From assembly GCA_022072145.1 (NCBI GenBank), contig JAJVIG010000016.1, positions 1-64,000 of the forward strand: a stretch of DNA of 64,000 bases, written 5' to 3'. The position numbers and the translations under genes were made by a program. The DNA comes from Pseudomonadales bacterium (GTDB lineage Bacteria > Pseudomonadota > Gammaproteobacteria > Pseudomonadales > UBA5518). Of the stretch, positions 31,974 to 41,375 are shown one piece after another. The notes beneath the pieces are model-generated. The model was not told the origin of the DNA. It saw only the letters and a program-made list of their open reading frames with translations, and searched no databases. Within the stretch, counting starts at the first letter, position 1. Each line of letters starts with the position of its first letter.

Positions 31974-32837
31974 ATGCACATCGGCTTCAACTCGATGAAC
32001 ACCCCGCTGGACCCGCCGCCGCACGTGCTGGCGCGCGAACTCGAGGAGCGGGGCTTCGAATCGCTGTGGTACGGCGAGCACAGCCACATACCGTGTTCGC
32101 TGCGCACGCCCTACCCGGCCGGCGGCGCGCTGCCCGAGCCGTACAAGCACATCATGGATCCGTGGGTTTCGCTGACGGCCGCGGCCGCCGCCACGTCACG
32201 GCTGCGACTCGGCAGCGGTGTTGCGCTGCTGATGGAGCGCGAGCTGTTTTCGCAGGCAAAGACGATCGCCACCCTGGACCGGCTCTCGGGCGGGCGCGTG
32301 ATCCTCGGTTGCGGCGTGGGCTGGAACGCCGAGGAGTTCGCCAACGCGAGCCGCCACCCGTGGGCGCGCCGCTACGCCGTGATGCAGGAGACGGTGGCGG
32401 CGCTGCGCGCGCTGTGGCGCCAGGAGCGGGCCGAGTACCACGGTGAATTCATCGACTTCGATCCGGTCTGGTGCAGCCCGCAGCCGCTGCAGCCGGGCGG
32501 GCCGCCGATCGTGTTCGGCGTGATGGGCCGTACCGGAATCCGCCACGCCGCGCAGTGGGCCGACGGCTGGATGCCGGTGGATTTCGCGCTCGCCGACCTC
32601 GAACTCGCGATCACGCGCTTTCGCGCCGAACTGGAGCGCGCCGGACGTGACCCCGCGGCGGTGCAGATCTCGCTGGTCGCGATGAAGACGCCGGACTTCG
32701 ACACCCTGAAGCGCTACCGCGACCTCGGGATCCACCGCGTCAACGTGGGCGTTGCGGTCGATCTGTGGGACAAGCCCGAAGCGATCATGCCGATGATCGA
32801 TCGTTTCGCGAAGCTGATCCCGGACCTCGCCGACTGA
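31974..32837 (+). CDS. F420-dependent LLM class oxidoreductase (TIGR03619-like)
   Basis: The product is 287 residues. The luciferase-like barrel is clear from MHIGFNSMNTPLDPPPHVLA, ELEERGFESLWYGEHSHIP, LATLDRLSGGRV-like TIATLDRLSGGRVILGCGVG and HAAQWADGWMPVDFALADLE. It resembles the group with an early WYGEHxHIP motif. Enzymes of this fold reduce or monooxygenate substrates with F420H2 or reduced flavin; the partner is not visible here. TACACT, a plausible -10, lies at 31940-31945. It is monocistronic, with the M23 peptidase gene converging from the right. Confidence 0.83.
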   Translation: MHIGFNSMNTPLDPPPHVLARELEERGFESLWYGEHSHIPCSLRTPYPAGGALPEPYKHIMDPWVSLTAAAAATSRLRLGSGVALLMERELFSQAKTIATLDRLSGGRVILGCGVGWNAEEFANASRHPWARRYAVMQETVAALRALWRQERAEYHGEFIDFDPVWCSPQPLQPGGPPIVFGVMGRTGIRHAAQWADGWMPVDFALADLELAITRFRAELERAGRDPAAVQISLVAMKTPDFDTLKRYRDLGIHRVNVGVAVDLWDKPEAIMPMIDRFAKLIPDLAD

Positions 32838-32873
32838 GCATTGCGGTAGCACCGGGCGCTGCGCACGCGTCGT

Positions 32874-33890
32874 TCACGGCGCGACGCCCGGCTTCGGCAC
32901 GGCGCGCACTTCGAGCGTGCGCCGCAGGCTGCACTCGACCCCGTCCCCGGCGCGCCGCAGCGTGACCGTACCCACATGCTCGCCGGGCAGCCACCGCGGC
33001 GTGCGCAGGCGCACGCCGGCGAACACGAAGCGCCGCGCCTGCGTGCGCTCCACCGCTTGCCAGGTATCGAGCAGCACGCTGCCGTCGGGTGCCTCGATGC
33101 GCAGCCGCACGCGGTCACCGGCGCGTACACCGAACATATCGACCCACAGCACCAGCGCCGGCGTGTCCGGCGCATAGGGACCGTCGTCGCGCCTGCCGGC
33201 GCGGATCGCGTCGATATCGGGAGGGCCTGCCGCGAAACCGGCGTTGTAGAGCGCGACCGGCTCGTAGCCGAGGCGTGCCGCGTCGCGCCACAGCGGTCGG
33301 TCGGGTGCCTCGCAGCCAGCCGCGGCCCCCGCCCCGCTGAACGGATCCAGCCGTTGGCCCGCGTGGCGCAGCGCGAAATGCAGGTGCGGGAACTCGGTTT
33401 GCCCCGACAACCCCACGAGCGCGATCCCGTCTCCCGCGACCACGCGATCGCCGGGCTTCACGCGCACGCTGCCGCGGCGCAGATGGCAGTACTGCGTCTC
33501 CCAGCCGTCGCCGTGCTGCAGCACCACGCCATTGCCGCACTCGCGCCCGGCCAGCGCCTGCGCGGGCTGTGCACCCAGCGCGACATCGTCCATGCCGTCG
33601 CGCGCCGCGCGCACCACGCCGTCGGCGGCGGCGCGCACCGCCACTCCCGCGTGCATCCGCGCCAGGTCGCGCAGCGCGAAATCGACTCCGTCGTGACCGT
33701 CGTAGGAGCGCGGACCGCAGCGGAAATCCGACGCCTGCGCCAAGGGATCGGCATCGAAATAGTTCGCCACCCAGCAGTCCTCGCCAGGACGGCAGGCGAT
33801 CGGCAGTTCCAGCGCGGGAGCGGCGTGCGCCTCAGGCGCGAGCGCGAGGGCAAACGCGATCGATACCAGCGGGGACGAGCGCGATCGCAC
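32874..33890 (-). CDS. Secreted M23-family metallopeptidase
   Basis: The product is 338 residues with a signal peptide (residues 1-23). The LytM-type zinc ligands are recognisable in SYDGHDGVDFALRD (H-x3-D) and FPHLHFALRH (HLH). The catalytic core is therefore at about residues 60-185. A C-terminal beta-rich domain of about 140 residues follows, of unknown role (FGVRAGDRVRLRIEAPDG). M23 enzymes cleave peptidoglycan cross-links. The two-domain layout with a cysteine-containing first half suggests a periplasmic enzyme. The tRNA-Ala gene lies 63 bases upstream on the same strand. Confidence 0.85.
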   Translation of the reverse strand: MRSRSSPLVSIAFALALAPEAHAAPALELPIACRPGEDCWVANYFDADPLAQASDFRCGPRSYDGHDGVDFALRDLARMHAGVAVRAAADGVVRAARDGMDDVALGAQPAQALAGRECGNGVVLQHGDGWETQYCHLRRGSVRVKPGDRVVAGDGIALVGLSGQTEFPHLHFALRHAGQRLDPFSGAGAAAGCEAPDRPLWRDAARLGYEPVALYNAGFAAGPPDIDAIRAGRRDDGPYAPDTPALVLWVDMFGVRAGDRVRLRIEAPDGSVLLDTWQAVERTQARRFVFAGVRLRTPRWLPGEHVGTVTLRRAGDGVECSLRRTLEVRAVPKPGVAP

Positions 33891-33953
33891 TCACAGCCTC
33901 GCGCAACGCAACCGGAGAGCACCCGGGACGGCGGTGGACGTACTGGATTTGAT

Positions 33954-34029
<76 letters not shown>

Positions 34030-34189
34030 CAGAAAGGAGCGCGCAGTTTAGGAATGCGATCGGGGACTGTCAACAACGAAGAACGCTCGGCACATGGCCT
34101 CCGCTCGCGGCTGTACGAAGCGTCATTTGGCACGACGCGGCCGAGCTGCTAGCCTCGCCGGATCGAATGAACCCAGGGGACCTCGCGCG

Positions 34190-34984
34190 ATGGGCATCCT
34201 CGACATGTTTCGCCTCGACGGCAAGGTGGCGCTGGTGACGGGCGCCGGGCGCGGCATCGGCGCGGCCTGCGCGCGCGCCTTCGCCGAAGCCGGCGCCAGC
34301 GTGGTGATCGGTGCGCGCACGCAGGCGCAGATCGATGCGGTCGCCGACGGCATCCGCGCCACCGGTGCTCGCGCACTCGCGCTGCCCACCGACGTGATGC
34401 GCGAGGATCAGCTCGAAGCGCTGGTGAAGGCCGCGCTCGATACCTTCGGCAGGCTCGACATCGTGGTCAACAACGCTGGCGGCTCGCCGCCGGGACCGGC
34501 GCTGAAGACCTCGACCACCGATTTCGTCAACGCGTTCCGCTTCAACGTGGGCACCGCCTTCGCGCTGTCGCGGATCGCCGCGCCGCGCATGGTCGAGACC
34601 GCCGGCGGCGGCGCGATCCTCAACATCTCCTCGGTGGCCGGCAACCACCCCGCGCCGGGCTTCGCCGCCTACGGCACCGCCAAGGGGGCGCTGTCGCTGC
34701 TGACCCGCGAACTCGCGCAGGAGTTCGCGCCGAAGATCCGCGTCAACGCGATCGCGGTCGGCTCGACACGCACCGAGGCGCTGGAGTTCGTGGTGCGCAA
34801 CCCCGAGATCGAACGCCGCATGATCGAGCTGACACCGATGGCGCGGCTCGGCGAAGTCGAGGACATCGCGGCCTGCGCGCTGTATCTGGTGTCGCCGGCG
34901 GCCTCGTATGTGACCGGTGACATCGTCGGCGTCAACGGCGGACTCACGACGTTGAACCTGCCGATGCCGCGCGCCTTCGGGTGA
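34190..34984 (+). CDS. SDR family oxidoreductase, paralogue of the 24.1-kb SDR
   Basis: The product is 264 residues. The nucleotide-binding motif TGAGRGIGAACARAF lies at residues 17-31, NNAGG and the Ser-Tyr-Lys triad in ISSVAG and FAAYGTAKGALSL follow, and the C-terminus ends in LPMPRAFG. It shares the N-terminal LDxFRLDGxVA opening and the C-terminal xMPRA motif with the other SDR. Such enzymes oxidise alcohols or reduce ketones with NAD(P). The ATG at 34190 follows AGGGGA at a normal distance. It is monocistronic, 160 bases from the tRNA. Confidence 0.88.
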   Translation: MGILDMFRLDGKVALVTGAGRGIGAACARAFAEAGASVVIGARTQAQIDAVADGIRATGARALALPTDVMREDQLEALVKAALDTFGRLDIVVNNAGGSPPGPALKTSTTDFVNAFRFNVGTAFALSRIAAPRMVETAGGGAILNISSVAGNHPAPGFAAYGTAKGALSLLTRELAQEFAPKIRVNAIAVGSTRTEALEFVVRNPEIERRMIELTPMARLGEVEDIAACALYLVSPAASYVTGDIVGVNGGLTTLNLPMPRAFG

Positions 34985-35069
34985 ATTGCCGCCGGCGCGC
35001 GCTTGACACGGCAGCGGAGCGGCCTCACCCTTCGACACACCCGTTCAACCCGGCCATCACGCGCAACCG

Positions 35070-35468
35070 ATGCACCGACCGTTCGTGACGCTGTTCCTCG
35101 TGCTGTGGGCCTGCCTCGCGCTGCCCGTGCACGGCTATGCGCGTGGCGCCGATATGCCGGCCTCCACGCTCGGTTCGCACGACGGCCACGACACCGGCGG
35201 GGCGCACGTCGCACACGGCACCGATCACACCACCGCCTCGCATCCGTGCTGCCCCGGTGCGCCCACCGGTGACTGCACGCACGACGCCTCCCATACCGGC
35301 ACCTGTGCCGGCAACTGTGCCGGCAGCTGCGGCGGCGCCGCCAAGCTGCCGCTCGCGCTCGACCTGCCGTTACGGCTGTCGTCGCCCGGGCACGGCTACG
35401 AGGGGCTGCCGCCGCGCGCGGCCCTCGCTCCCGCGCATACCTCGCTACCGCTTCGTCCTCCCGCCTGA
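35070..35468 (+). CDS. Small secreted His/Cys-rich protein heading the Cus-like efflux region
   Basis: The product is 132 residues. A signal peptide (about 1-25, ending VHGYARG) leads to a mature part with a His-rich stretch (SHDGHDTGGAHVAHGTDHTT) and then a Cys cluster: HPCCPGAPTGDC, CTHD, TCAGNCAGSCGG. Such composition suggests a periplasmic copper/zinc-binding peptide. No known family is recognised. TTGACA occurs at 35003-35008 upstream, without a clear -10. It is followed, after 200 bases without another feature, by the tolC-cusB-cusA genes on the same strand, supporting a role in metal resistance. Confidence 0.6.
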   Translation: MHRPFVTLFLVLWACLALPVHGYARGADMPASTLGSHDGHDTGGAHVAHGTDHTTASHPCCPGAPTGDCTHDASHTGTCAGNCAGSCGGAAKLPLALDLPLRLSSPGHGYEGLPPRAALAPAHTSLPLRPPA

Positions 35469-35668
35469 GTCGGGGGGCACGCCCGCGCAACCGCGCGGCC
35501 CCAAGCCCCCGCCTTCACTCATTGACGACCCCGCGAAGCCGGCACGCGACACAGCGTGCAGGCCGCGCACCCGGCCCCGTCCACGATGTCCCGGCGCAGC
35601 CCGCCGTGGCGCGGGGGCGCCGTCGGCGGATCGTCGAACGCAGCCACACCCGACCGGTGGACAGGACC

Positions 35669-36904
35669 ATGAAACGTGCATACCTCGCCCTGTTGCTGCT
35701 CGCGGCCCGTGCCGTGACGGCCGGCAGCCCCGAGCAGCCAACCCTCGACTATGAGGCGCTGCTCGGACGCCTCGCCGCCACGCATCCGGAGTATCGCGCC
35801 GTGCAGGCCGAAGCCGACGCGGCGCGTGCGGCGATCGACGCCGCCTACGCATTGCCCGATCCGGAACTTCGCATCGAGCTGATGGACATCGACGACGGCG
35901 ACCTTCGCCCCGATCAGGTCGGCACCACCAAGTACACCGTCGAGCAGCGCGTGCCGCTGTGGGGCAAGCGAGCGCTGGCGCGCGAGGCAGCGAGCGCCGC
36001 GCACGCCGGCCGCCGCGCACGCAGCGGGCAAACGCTCGCGGAACTGCGCGCCGCGCTGCGCGAGAGCTTCGCCGAATACCACGCCGCCAGCGCGGAGCTC
36101 GAGCTGCTCGAGGAAACCTCGGCGTTGCTCGCGCAGGCGCTCGCAAGCGCCACGGAACGCCACGCCGCGGGACTCGGTCCGCAGCAGGATCTGCTCCGCG
36201 CACGGACCGAGCAGAGCGCGTTGTTGATCGAGGCCGAGGCGCTGCGCGCCCGCGTCACGCGCGCCCGCATCGCGCTGAACGCCCTGAGCGGCGAACCGCT
36301 CGAGACACCTCTGCCGCCGCCGGGACCACTGCCGGCGACGGACGGCTTCGAGCCGGCCAGCGAACGCGTGCTCGACGGCGAGGACTTCGTTTCGCCGGCA
36401 CTCGAAATCGCCGAGCGCGAGCTGCGCCAGCGTGAGGCCGAGCGCGAGCTCGCGACGCGCGAGCGCTACCCCGACCTGACGGTGGGCCTCACCCCGGTGC
36501 AGCGTGGCAACCGCTTCGAGACCTGGGAATTGATGGTCGGGTTCACGCTGCCGCTGCACGGCGGCACCCACGCGCGGGAGCGCGAACGCCGAGGGCTGCA
36601 GCTCGCCGCCGGCGAGCGCCGCCGCGCCACACTGCTCGCCTTGCGCACGGCCGCGGCCGGCACGCGCGCCGAGTACGTCTCCGCGCGCGAAGCAGAGCGG
36701 ATCGTGGGCGAACGGCTGTTGCCGGAAGCGCGGCTGACGTACCGCTCGGCGCTCGCGGCCTACGGCAACGCGCAGCTCGACTTCGACGCCGTGGTCGCCG
36801 CCGCCCTGCGGATCCGCGACGCGCGCCGACAACAGATCGACGCCGCCCTGCGCCAGCAGCTCGCGGTCGCCGGATTCGAACGCCTGACCGGAGTCCAGCC
36901 ATGA
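35669..36904 (+). CDS. TolC/CusC-like outer-membrane factor of a heavy-metal efflux system
   Basis: The product is 411 residues with an N-terminal signal (MKRAYLALLLLAARAVTAG). Two TolC-type helical repeats are visible: ALLGRLAATHPEYRAVQAEA, with TKYTVEQRVPLWGKRALARE, and the second around ELMVGFTLPLHGGTHARERE. They form half-barrels that trimerise into an outer-membrane channel. The length and the GKR motif fit the CusC-like OEP group. The stop overlaps the cusB start (ATGA). ACAGGA precedes the ATG. It would provide the exit duct for the CusBA pump below. Confidence 0.88.
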   Translation: MKRAYLALLLLAARAVTAGSPEQPTLDYEALLGRLAATHPEYRAVQAEADAARAAIDAAYALPDPELRIELMDIDDGDLRPDQVGTTKYTVEQRVPLWGKRALAREAASAAHAGRRARSGQTLAELRAALRESFAEYHAASAELELLEETSALLAQALASATERHAAGLGPQQDLLRARTEQSALLIEAEALRARVTRARIALNALSGEPLETPLPPPGPLPATDGFEPASERVLDGEDFVSPALEIAERELRQREAERELATRERYPDLTVGLTPVQRGNRFETWELMVGFTLPLHGGTHARERERRGLQLAAGERRRATLLALRTAAAGTRAEYVSAREAERIVGERLLPEARLTYRSALAAYGNAQLDFDAVVAAALRIRDARRQQIDAALRQQLAVAGFERLTGVQP

Positions 36905-38226
36905 ACACGATCGCTCGTACCGTCGCCACGCTGGCGCTGTTCGGCGCCGGGATCCTGTCAGGCATGTGGATCGATCACCGGTCCGATCGAGGGCCATCGG
37001 CGTCGCCGGAGCAGGCCGCCACGGTGCCCTCCGGGGCCCGCCAGCCGCTCTACTACCGCAACCCGATGGGCCTGCCCGACGTCTCGCCGGTACCGAAGAA
37101 AGACAACATGGGCATGGATTACATCCCGGTCTACGCCGACGATCTCACCGATGAGGCGAGCGCCGGCCACGGGCTGCTGCGCATCCCGCCGGCGCGCGTG
37201 CAGAAGATCGGCGTGCGCAGCGAGGCCGCCGCACTCGGCGCGCTCGATCGGGCGCTGCTCGCCCCCGGCGTGATCGAGGCCGACGAGCGCACGCTGGGCA
37301 CCGTGGCGCCGCGCTTCGCGGGCTGGATCGACACGCTGCACGTCGCCGAGACGGGGCGCACGGTGCGCCGCGGCGAGCTGCTGTTCACTGCCTACAGTCC
37401 GGAACTGCTCACCGCGCAGCAGGAGTACCTGATCGCACACGATGCCGCGCGCAGCGGCAGCGACGGCTTCGGTGCGCAGCTGCTGCGCACGGCGCGCGCG
37501 CGCTTGCTGAACGCAGGCTTCGACGCAGCGCAGATCGGGGCGCTGGAGCGCTCCGGCGAGCCGCTCGCGACGGTGGGCGTGCACGCCCCGGCCGACGGCA
37601 CCGTGCTCGCGAAGACCGCCGTCGCCGGCGCGCGCTTCGCGAGCGGCGAGACGCTTTACAGCCTGGCCGATCTGCGCACCGTCTGGGTGATCGCGAACGT
37701 GCACGAGCATGACCTCGGCGAGCTCCGCCGCGGCCAGCCGGCGCGGCTGCGCATCGACGGTTTTCCCGGTGAAGTCTTCGCAGGCAGCGTCGATTTCGTC
37801 TATCCGACCCTGGACCAGGCGACGCGCACCGCGCGCGTCCGCATCGCGCTGCCGAACGAGGAACTGCGCCTGCGCCCCGGCATGTTCGGGCGCGTGGAAC
37901 TGCAGGCGAGCGGCGCAAACGAACGCGTCTTGCTGGTTCCGGACTCGGCGCTGATCGACAGCGGGCTGCGCCAGCTGGTGCTGGTCGAGCACGCCGAGGG
38001 TGTGTTCGAGCCACGGGTGGTGGTGCCCGGACGCCGCGGGGCTGCCCACGTCGAGATCCTGTCCGGGCTGGCCGCCGGCGAGCGCGTGGTGGTGCGCGCG
38101 AACTTCCTGCTCGATGCCGAGAGCAACCTGCGCGCGGCGCTGGCGGGATTCTCCGCGGCGCCGGCCGACGCCGACGGCAGCGACGCGGAAGCGGGTTCCC
38201 ACGCGCACGGACACGGAGGGCACTGA
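36901..38226 (+). CDS. cusB: Periplasmic adaptor subunit of a Cus-type copper/silver efflux RND pump
   Basis: The product is 441 residues. It has an N-terminal membrane segment (about 7-23). A heavy-metal-binding motif YYRNPMGLPDVSPVPKKDN continues with MGMDYIPVY (residues about 51-79), with the methionines expected for copper or silver. Next come barrel-sandwich and beta-barrel domains with RFAGWIDTLHVAETGRTVRR and YSLADLRTVWVIANVHEHDL. The C-terminus is His-rich (SHAHGHGGH), an addition that could bind metal. Its GC-rich codon use matches neighbours. Confidence 0.9.
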   Translation: MNTIARTVATLALFGAGILSGMWIDHRSDRGPSASPEQAATVPSGARQPLYYRNPMGLPDVSPVPKKDNMGMDYIPVYADDLTDEASAGHGLLRIPPARVQKIGVRSEAAALGALDRALLAPGVIEADERTLGTVAPRFAGWIDTLHVAETGRTVRRGELLFTAYSPELLTAQQEYLIAHDAARSGSDGFGAQLLRTARARLLNAGFDAAQIGALERSGEPLATVGVHAPADGTVLAKTAVAGARFASGETLYSLADLRTVWVIANVHEHDLGELRRGQPARLRIDGFPGEVFAGSVDFVYPTLDQATRTARVRIALPNEELRLRPGMFGRVELQASGANERVLLVPDSALIDSGLRQLVLVEHAEGVFEPRVVVPGRRGAAHVEILSGLAAGERVVVRANFLLDAESNLRAALAGFSAAPADADGSDAEAGSHAHGHGGH

Positions 38227-38228
38227 CG

Positions 38229-41200
38229 ATGCTGCAGGCACTGATCGCATGGTCGTTGCGCAACATGGTGCTGGTGCTGGTGCTGGCGGCGGGAATCACC
38301 GCGGCCGGCGGCTACGCCCTGCTGCATACCCCGGTCGATGCCCTGCCCGACCTGTCCGACGTGCAGGTCATCGTCTACACGGAGTACGGCGGGCAGGCGC
38401 CGCAGGTGGTCGAGGACCAGCTCACGTTCCCGCTCTCGAGCGCGTTGCTCGCGGTGCCGCGCGCGCGCGTCGTGCGCGGCTTTTCGTTCTTCGGCGCCTC
38501 GTTCGTGTACGTGATCTTCGAGGAGGGAACCGATGTCTACTGGGCGCGCTCGCGGGTGCTGGAGTACCTGGACACCGCGCGGGGACGCCTGCCCGAGGGC
38601 GTCACGCCGACGCTCGGCCCCGACGCCACCGGCGTGGGCTGGGTGTACCAGTACGCCCTGAGCAGCCGCGCACACGACCTCGGCGAGCTGCGTACGCTGC
38701 AGGACTGGTACCTGCGCTACCAGCTGACGCAGACCCCCGGCATCGCCGAGGTCGCAGGCATCGGCGGCTTCGTGAAGCAGTACCAGGTGAGCATCGATCC
38801 GCACCGCATGCACGCCTTCGGCATCGATGCCGGAACGATCAGGAGCGCGATCCGCGCCGGCAACCGCGACGTGGGCGGCCGCGTGATCGAGATGGCGGAA
38901 CGCGAGTACATGATCCGCGGCAAGGGCTACCTGCGCGGTCGCCGGGACCTCGAGGACATCGTGCTGCGCAGCGCCGGCGGCGTGGCGGTGCGCCTGGGCG
39001 ACGTCGCGCGCGTCGAACTGGTGCCCGAGGAGCGCCGCGGCATCGCCGAGCTCGACGGCGAAGGCGAGACGGTCGGCGGCATCGCGGTGGCGCGCCACGG
39101 CGGCGACGCGCTGGCGGTCATCGACGCGCTGAAGCAGCGCATCGCCGAGATCACGCCCGGGCTTCCGGACGGCGTGGACATCCGCACCGTCTACGACCGC
39201 TCGCAACTGATCCGCGAGGCGATCGCGACGCTGCGCACCACGCTGCTGGAGGAGAGCGTGATCGTCGCGCTGGTCTGCGCCCTGTTCCTGCTGCACCTGC
39301 CGAGCGCTCTGGTCGCGATCCTGATGCTGCCGGTGGCGGTGCTGATGGCGTTCCTGGCGATGCGGCTCGCCGGCGTCGGCTCGAACATCATGAGCCTTGG
39401 CGGCATCGCGATCGCCATCGGCGCGATGGTCGACGCGGCGATCGTGATGATCGAGAACGCGCACCGGCACATCGAGCGCGACGCCGGCCAGCGCCCGCGC
39501 GCGCAGCTGATCCTCGCGGCGTGCCGCGAGACCGGTCCGGCGCTGTTCTTCAGCCTGTTGATCGTGACCGTGTCCTTCCTGCCGGTGTTCGCGCTCGAGG
39601 CACAGGAAGGCCGGCTGTTCCACCCGCTGGCGTTCACCAAGACCTTCGCCATGGCGGCTGCCGCGCTGCTGTCGGTGACGCTGGTGCCGGTGCTGATGCT
39701 GCTGTTCGTTCGCGGCCGGATCCTGCCCGAGCAGCGCAACCCGGTGAACCGGGCGCTGGTCGCGGCGTACCGGCCGCTGATCGCCGCGGTGCTGCGCCAC
39801 CGCTGGGCCACGCTCGGTTGCGCGCTGGCGGTGCTGGTCGCGACCGCACTGCCGGCGAGTCGCATCGGCAGCGAATTCATGCCGACGCTGAACGAAGGCA
39901 CCCTGCTCTACATGCCGACCACGCCGCCCGGGCTCGGCGTGACCGCAGCCGCCGAGCTGCTGCAGCGCCAGGACGCGATCATCCGCAGTTTCCCGGAAGT
40001 GGCCACGGTGTTCGGCAAGGCGGGCCGCGCCGCGACCGCGACCGATCCCGCACCGCTCGAGATGTTCGAGACGATCATCACGCTGAAGCCGCCGGCCGAG
40101 TGGCGCGCAGGCCTCACGATGGACCGCCTGATCGACGAGCTCGACGCCGCGCTGCGCTTCCCGGGCGTGGCGAACGCGTGGACGATGCCGATCAAGGGGC
40201 GCATCGACATGCTGTCGACCGGCATCCGCACGCCGGTCGGCATCAAGGTGTTCGGCAGCGAGCTGGCCGAACTCGAGCGCGTGGCGCGCGAGATCGAGGC
40301 CGTGGTACGCGAGCTGCCCGGCACCGGCAGCGTCTACGCCGAGCGCTTGACCGGCGGCCATTACCTGAACATCGAACCGGACCGCGAGCGGCTGGGCCGT
40401 TACGGACTGTCGATCGACGACGTGCAACAGACGATCGCGAGCGCTCTCGGCGGCGAAACCGTCACCACCACCGTCGAGGGCCGCGAACGCTACGCGGTGG
40501 GCGTGCGCTACCCGCGCGAGCTGCGGGCCGACCCCGATGCCATCGCGCGCCACGTGCTGGTGCCCGCCCCCGACGGCGCCATGATCCCGCTGGGGCAGCT
40601 CGCGACGCTGCGCATCGAACCCGGGCCGCCGGCGATCCGCACCGAGAACGCGCTGCTGTCGGCCTACGTGTTCGTCGATGTGCGCGAGCGCGATCTCGGC
40701 GGTTATGTGGAGCGCGCGCAGCGTGCGGTGGCCGACCGGGTGAACTTCCCCCCGGGCTACTACGCGACCTGGAGCGGCCAGTTCGAATACATGCAGCGCG
40801 CTGCCGCGAAGCTGCGCGTCGTCGTGCCGGTGACGCTGGCGCTCATCTTCCTGCTGCTGTACCTGAACTTCCGCCGCGCCGGCGAGGCGCTGATCGTGAT
40901 GCTGTCGGTGCCGTTCGCGCTGGTCGGCGGCGTGTGGCTGGTGTGGGCGCTCGACTACCAGCTCAGCGTGGCGGTGGCGATCGGTTTCATCGCGCTCGCC
41001 GGCGTGGCGGCCGAAACGGGCGTCGTGATGCTGTTCTACCTGGACCAGGCGTGGGAGGCCGCGTGCGCGCGCTCGGCGCAGGCTGCCCGCCGACCCGCGC
41101 TGGCGGACCTCTACGAGGCGATCATGGAAGGCGCTGCCGGGCGTGTGCGTCCGAAGATCATGACGGTGGTCGCGATCACCGCCGGCCTGCTGCCGATCAT

Positions 41201-41375
41201 GTGGAGCAGCGGCACCGGATCGGAGGTGATGCGGCGTATCGCCGCGCCGATGGTCGGCGGCATGCTGTCATCGACGCTGCTGACGCTGGCCGTGATCCCG
41301 GCCGTGTACGCGATCGTGCACGGCCGGGGACTGCGCCGTACCGCCGCTCAGCGGGGCGAGGACAGTGCGGCGTAG
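38229..41375 (+). CDS. cusA: HME-RND permease of the Cus type (copper/silver efflux pump CusA)
   Basis: The product is 1048 residues, normal for HME-RND pumps. Twelve membrane helices are implied, with two large periplasmic loops. The proton-relay helix reads [20 protein letters not shown] (Asp in MVDA). Methionines matching the CusA metal path are seen in [22 protein letters not shown] and the segment that follows ([11 protein letters not shown]). It pumps Cu(I)/Ag(I) from the periplasm or cytoplasm through CusB and the TolC-like channel using proton motive force. Two bases separate it from cusB. Its 3' end overlaps the gltX 3' end by 28 bases in convergent orientation. Confidence 0.92.
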   Translation: MLQALIAWSLRNMVLVLVLAAGITAAGGYALLHTPVDALPDLSDVQVIVYTEYGGQAPQVVEDQLTFPLSSALLAVPRARVVRGFSFFGASFVYVIFEEGTDVYWARSRVLEYLDTARGRLPEGVTPTLGPDATGVGWVYQYALSSRAHDLGELRTLQDWYLRYQLTQTPGIAEVAGIGGFVKQYQVSIDPHRMHAFGIDAGTIRSAIRAGNRDVGGRVIEMAEREYMIRGKGYLRGRRDLEDIVLRSAGGVAVRLGDVARVELVPEERRGIAELDGEGETVGGIAVARHGGDALAVIDALKQRIAEITPGLPDGVDIRTVYDRSQLIREAIATLRTTLLEESVIVALVCALFLLHLPSALVAILMLPVAVLMAFLAMRLAGVGSNIMSLGGIAIAIGAMVDAAIVMIENAHRHIERDAGQRPRAQLILAACRETGPALFFSLLIVTVSFLPVFALEAQEGRLFHPLAFTKTFAMAAAALLSVTLVPVLMLLFVRGRILPEQRNPVNRALVAAYRPLIAAVLRHRWATLGCALAVLVATALPASRIGSEFMPTLNEGTLLYMPTTPPGLGVTAAAELLQRQDAIIRSFPEVATVFGKAGRAATATDPAPLEMFETIITLKPPAEWRAGLTMDRLIDELDAALRFPGVANAWTMPIKGRIDMLSTGIRTPVGIKVFGSELAELERVAREIEAVVRELPGTGSVYAERLTGGHYLNIEPDRERLGRYGLSIDDVQQTIASALGGETVTTTVEGRERYAVGVRYPRELRADPDAIARHVLVPAPDGAMIPLGQLATLRIEPGPPAIRTENALLSAYVFVDVRERDLGGYVERAQRAVADRVNFPPGYYATWSGQFEYMQRAAAKLRVVVPVTLALIFLLLYLNFRRAGEALIVMLSVPFALVGGVWLVWALDYQLSVAVAIGFIALAGVAAETGVVMLFYLDQAWEAACARSAQAARRPALADLYEAIMEGAAGRVRPKIMTVVAITAGLLPIMWSSGTGSEVMRRIAAPMVGGMLSSTLLTLAVIPAVYAIVHGRGLRRTAAQRGEDSAA

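Noticed and set aside
37800-40553. 917-codon open frame on the minus strand opposite cusA/cusB
   Set aside because: It is antisense to two clearly conserved genes, has the biased His/Arg/Gln composition of GC-rich shadow frames and no ribosome site.
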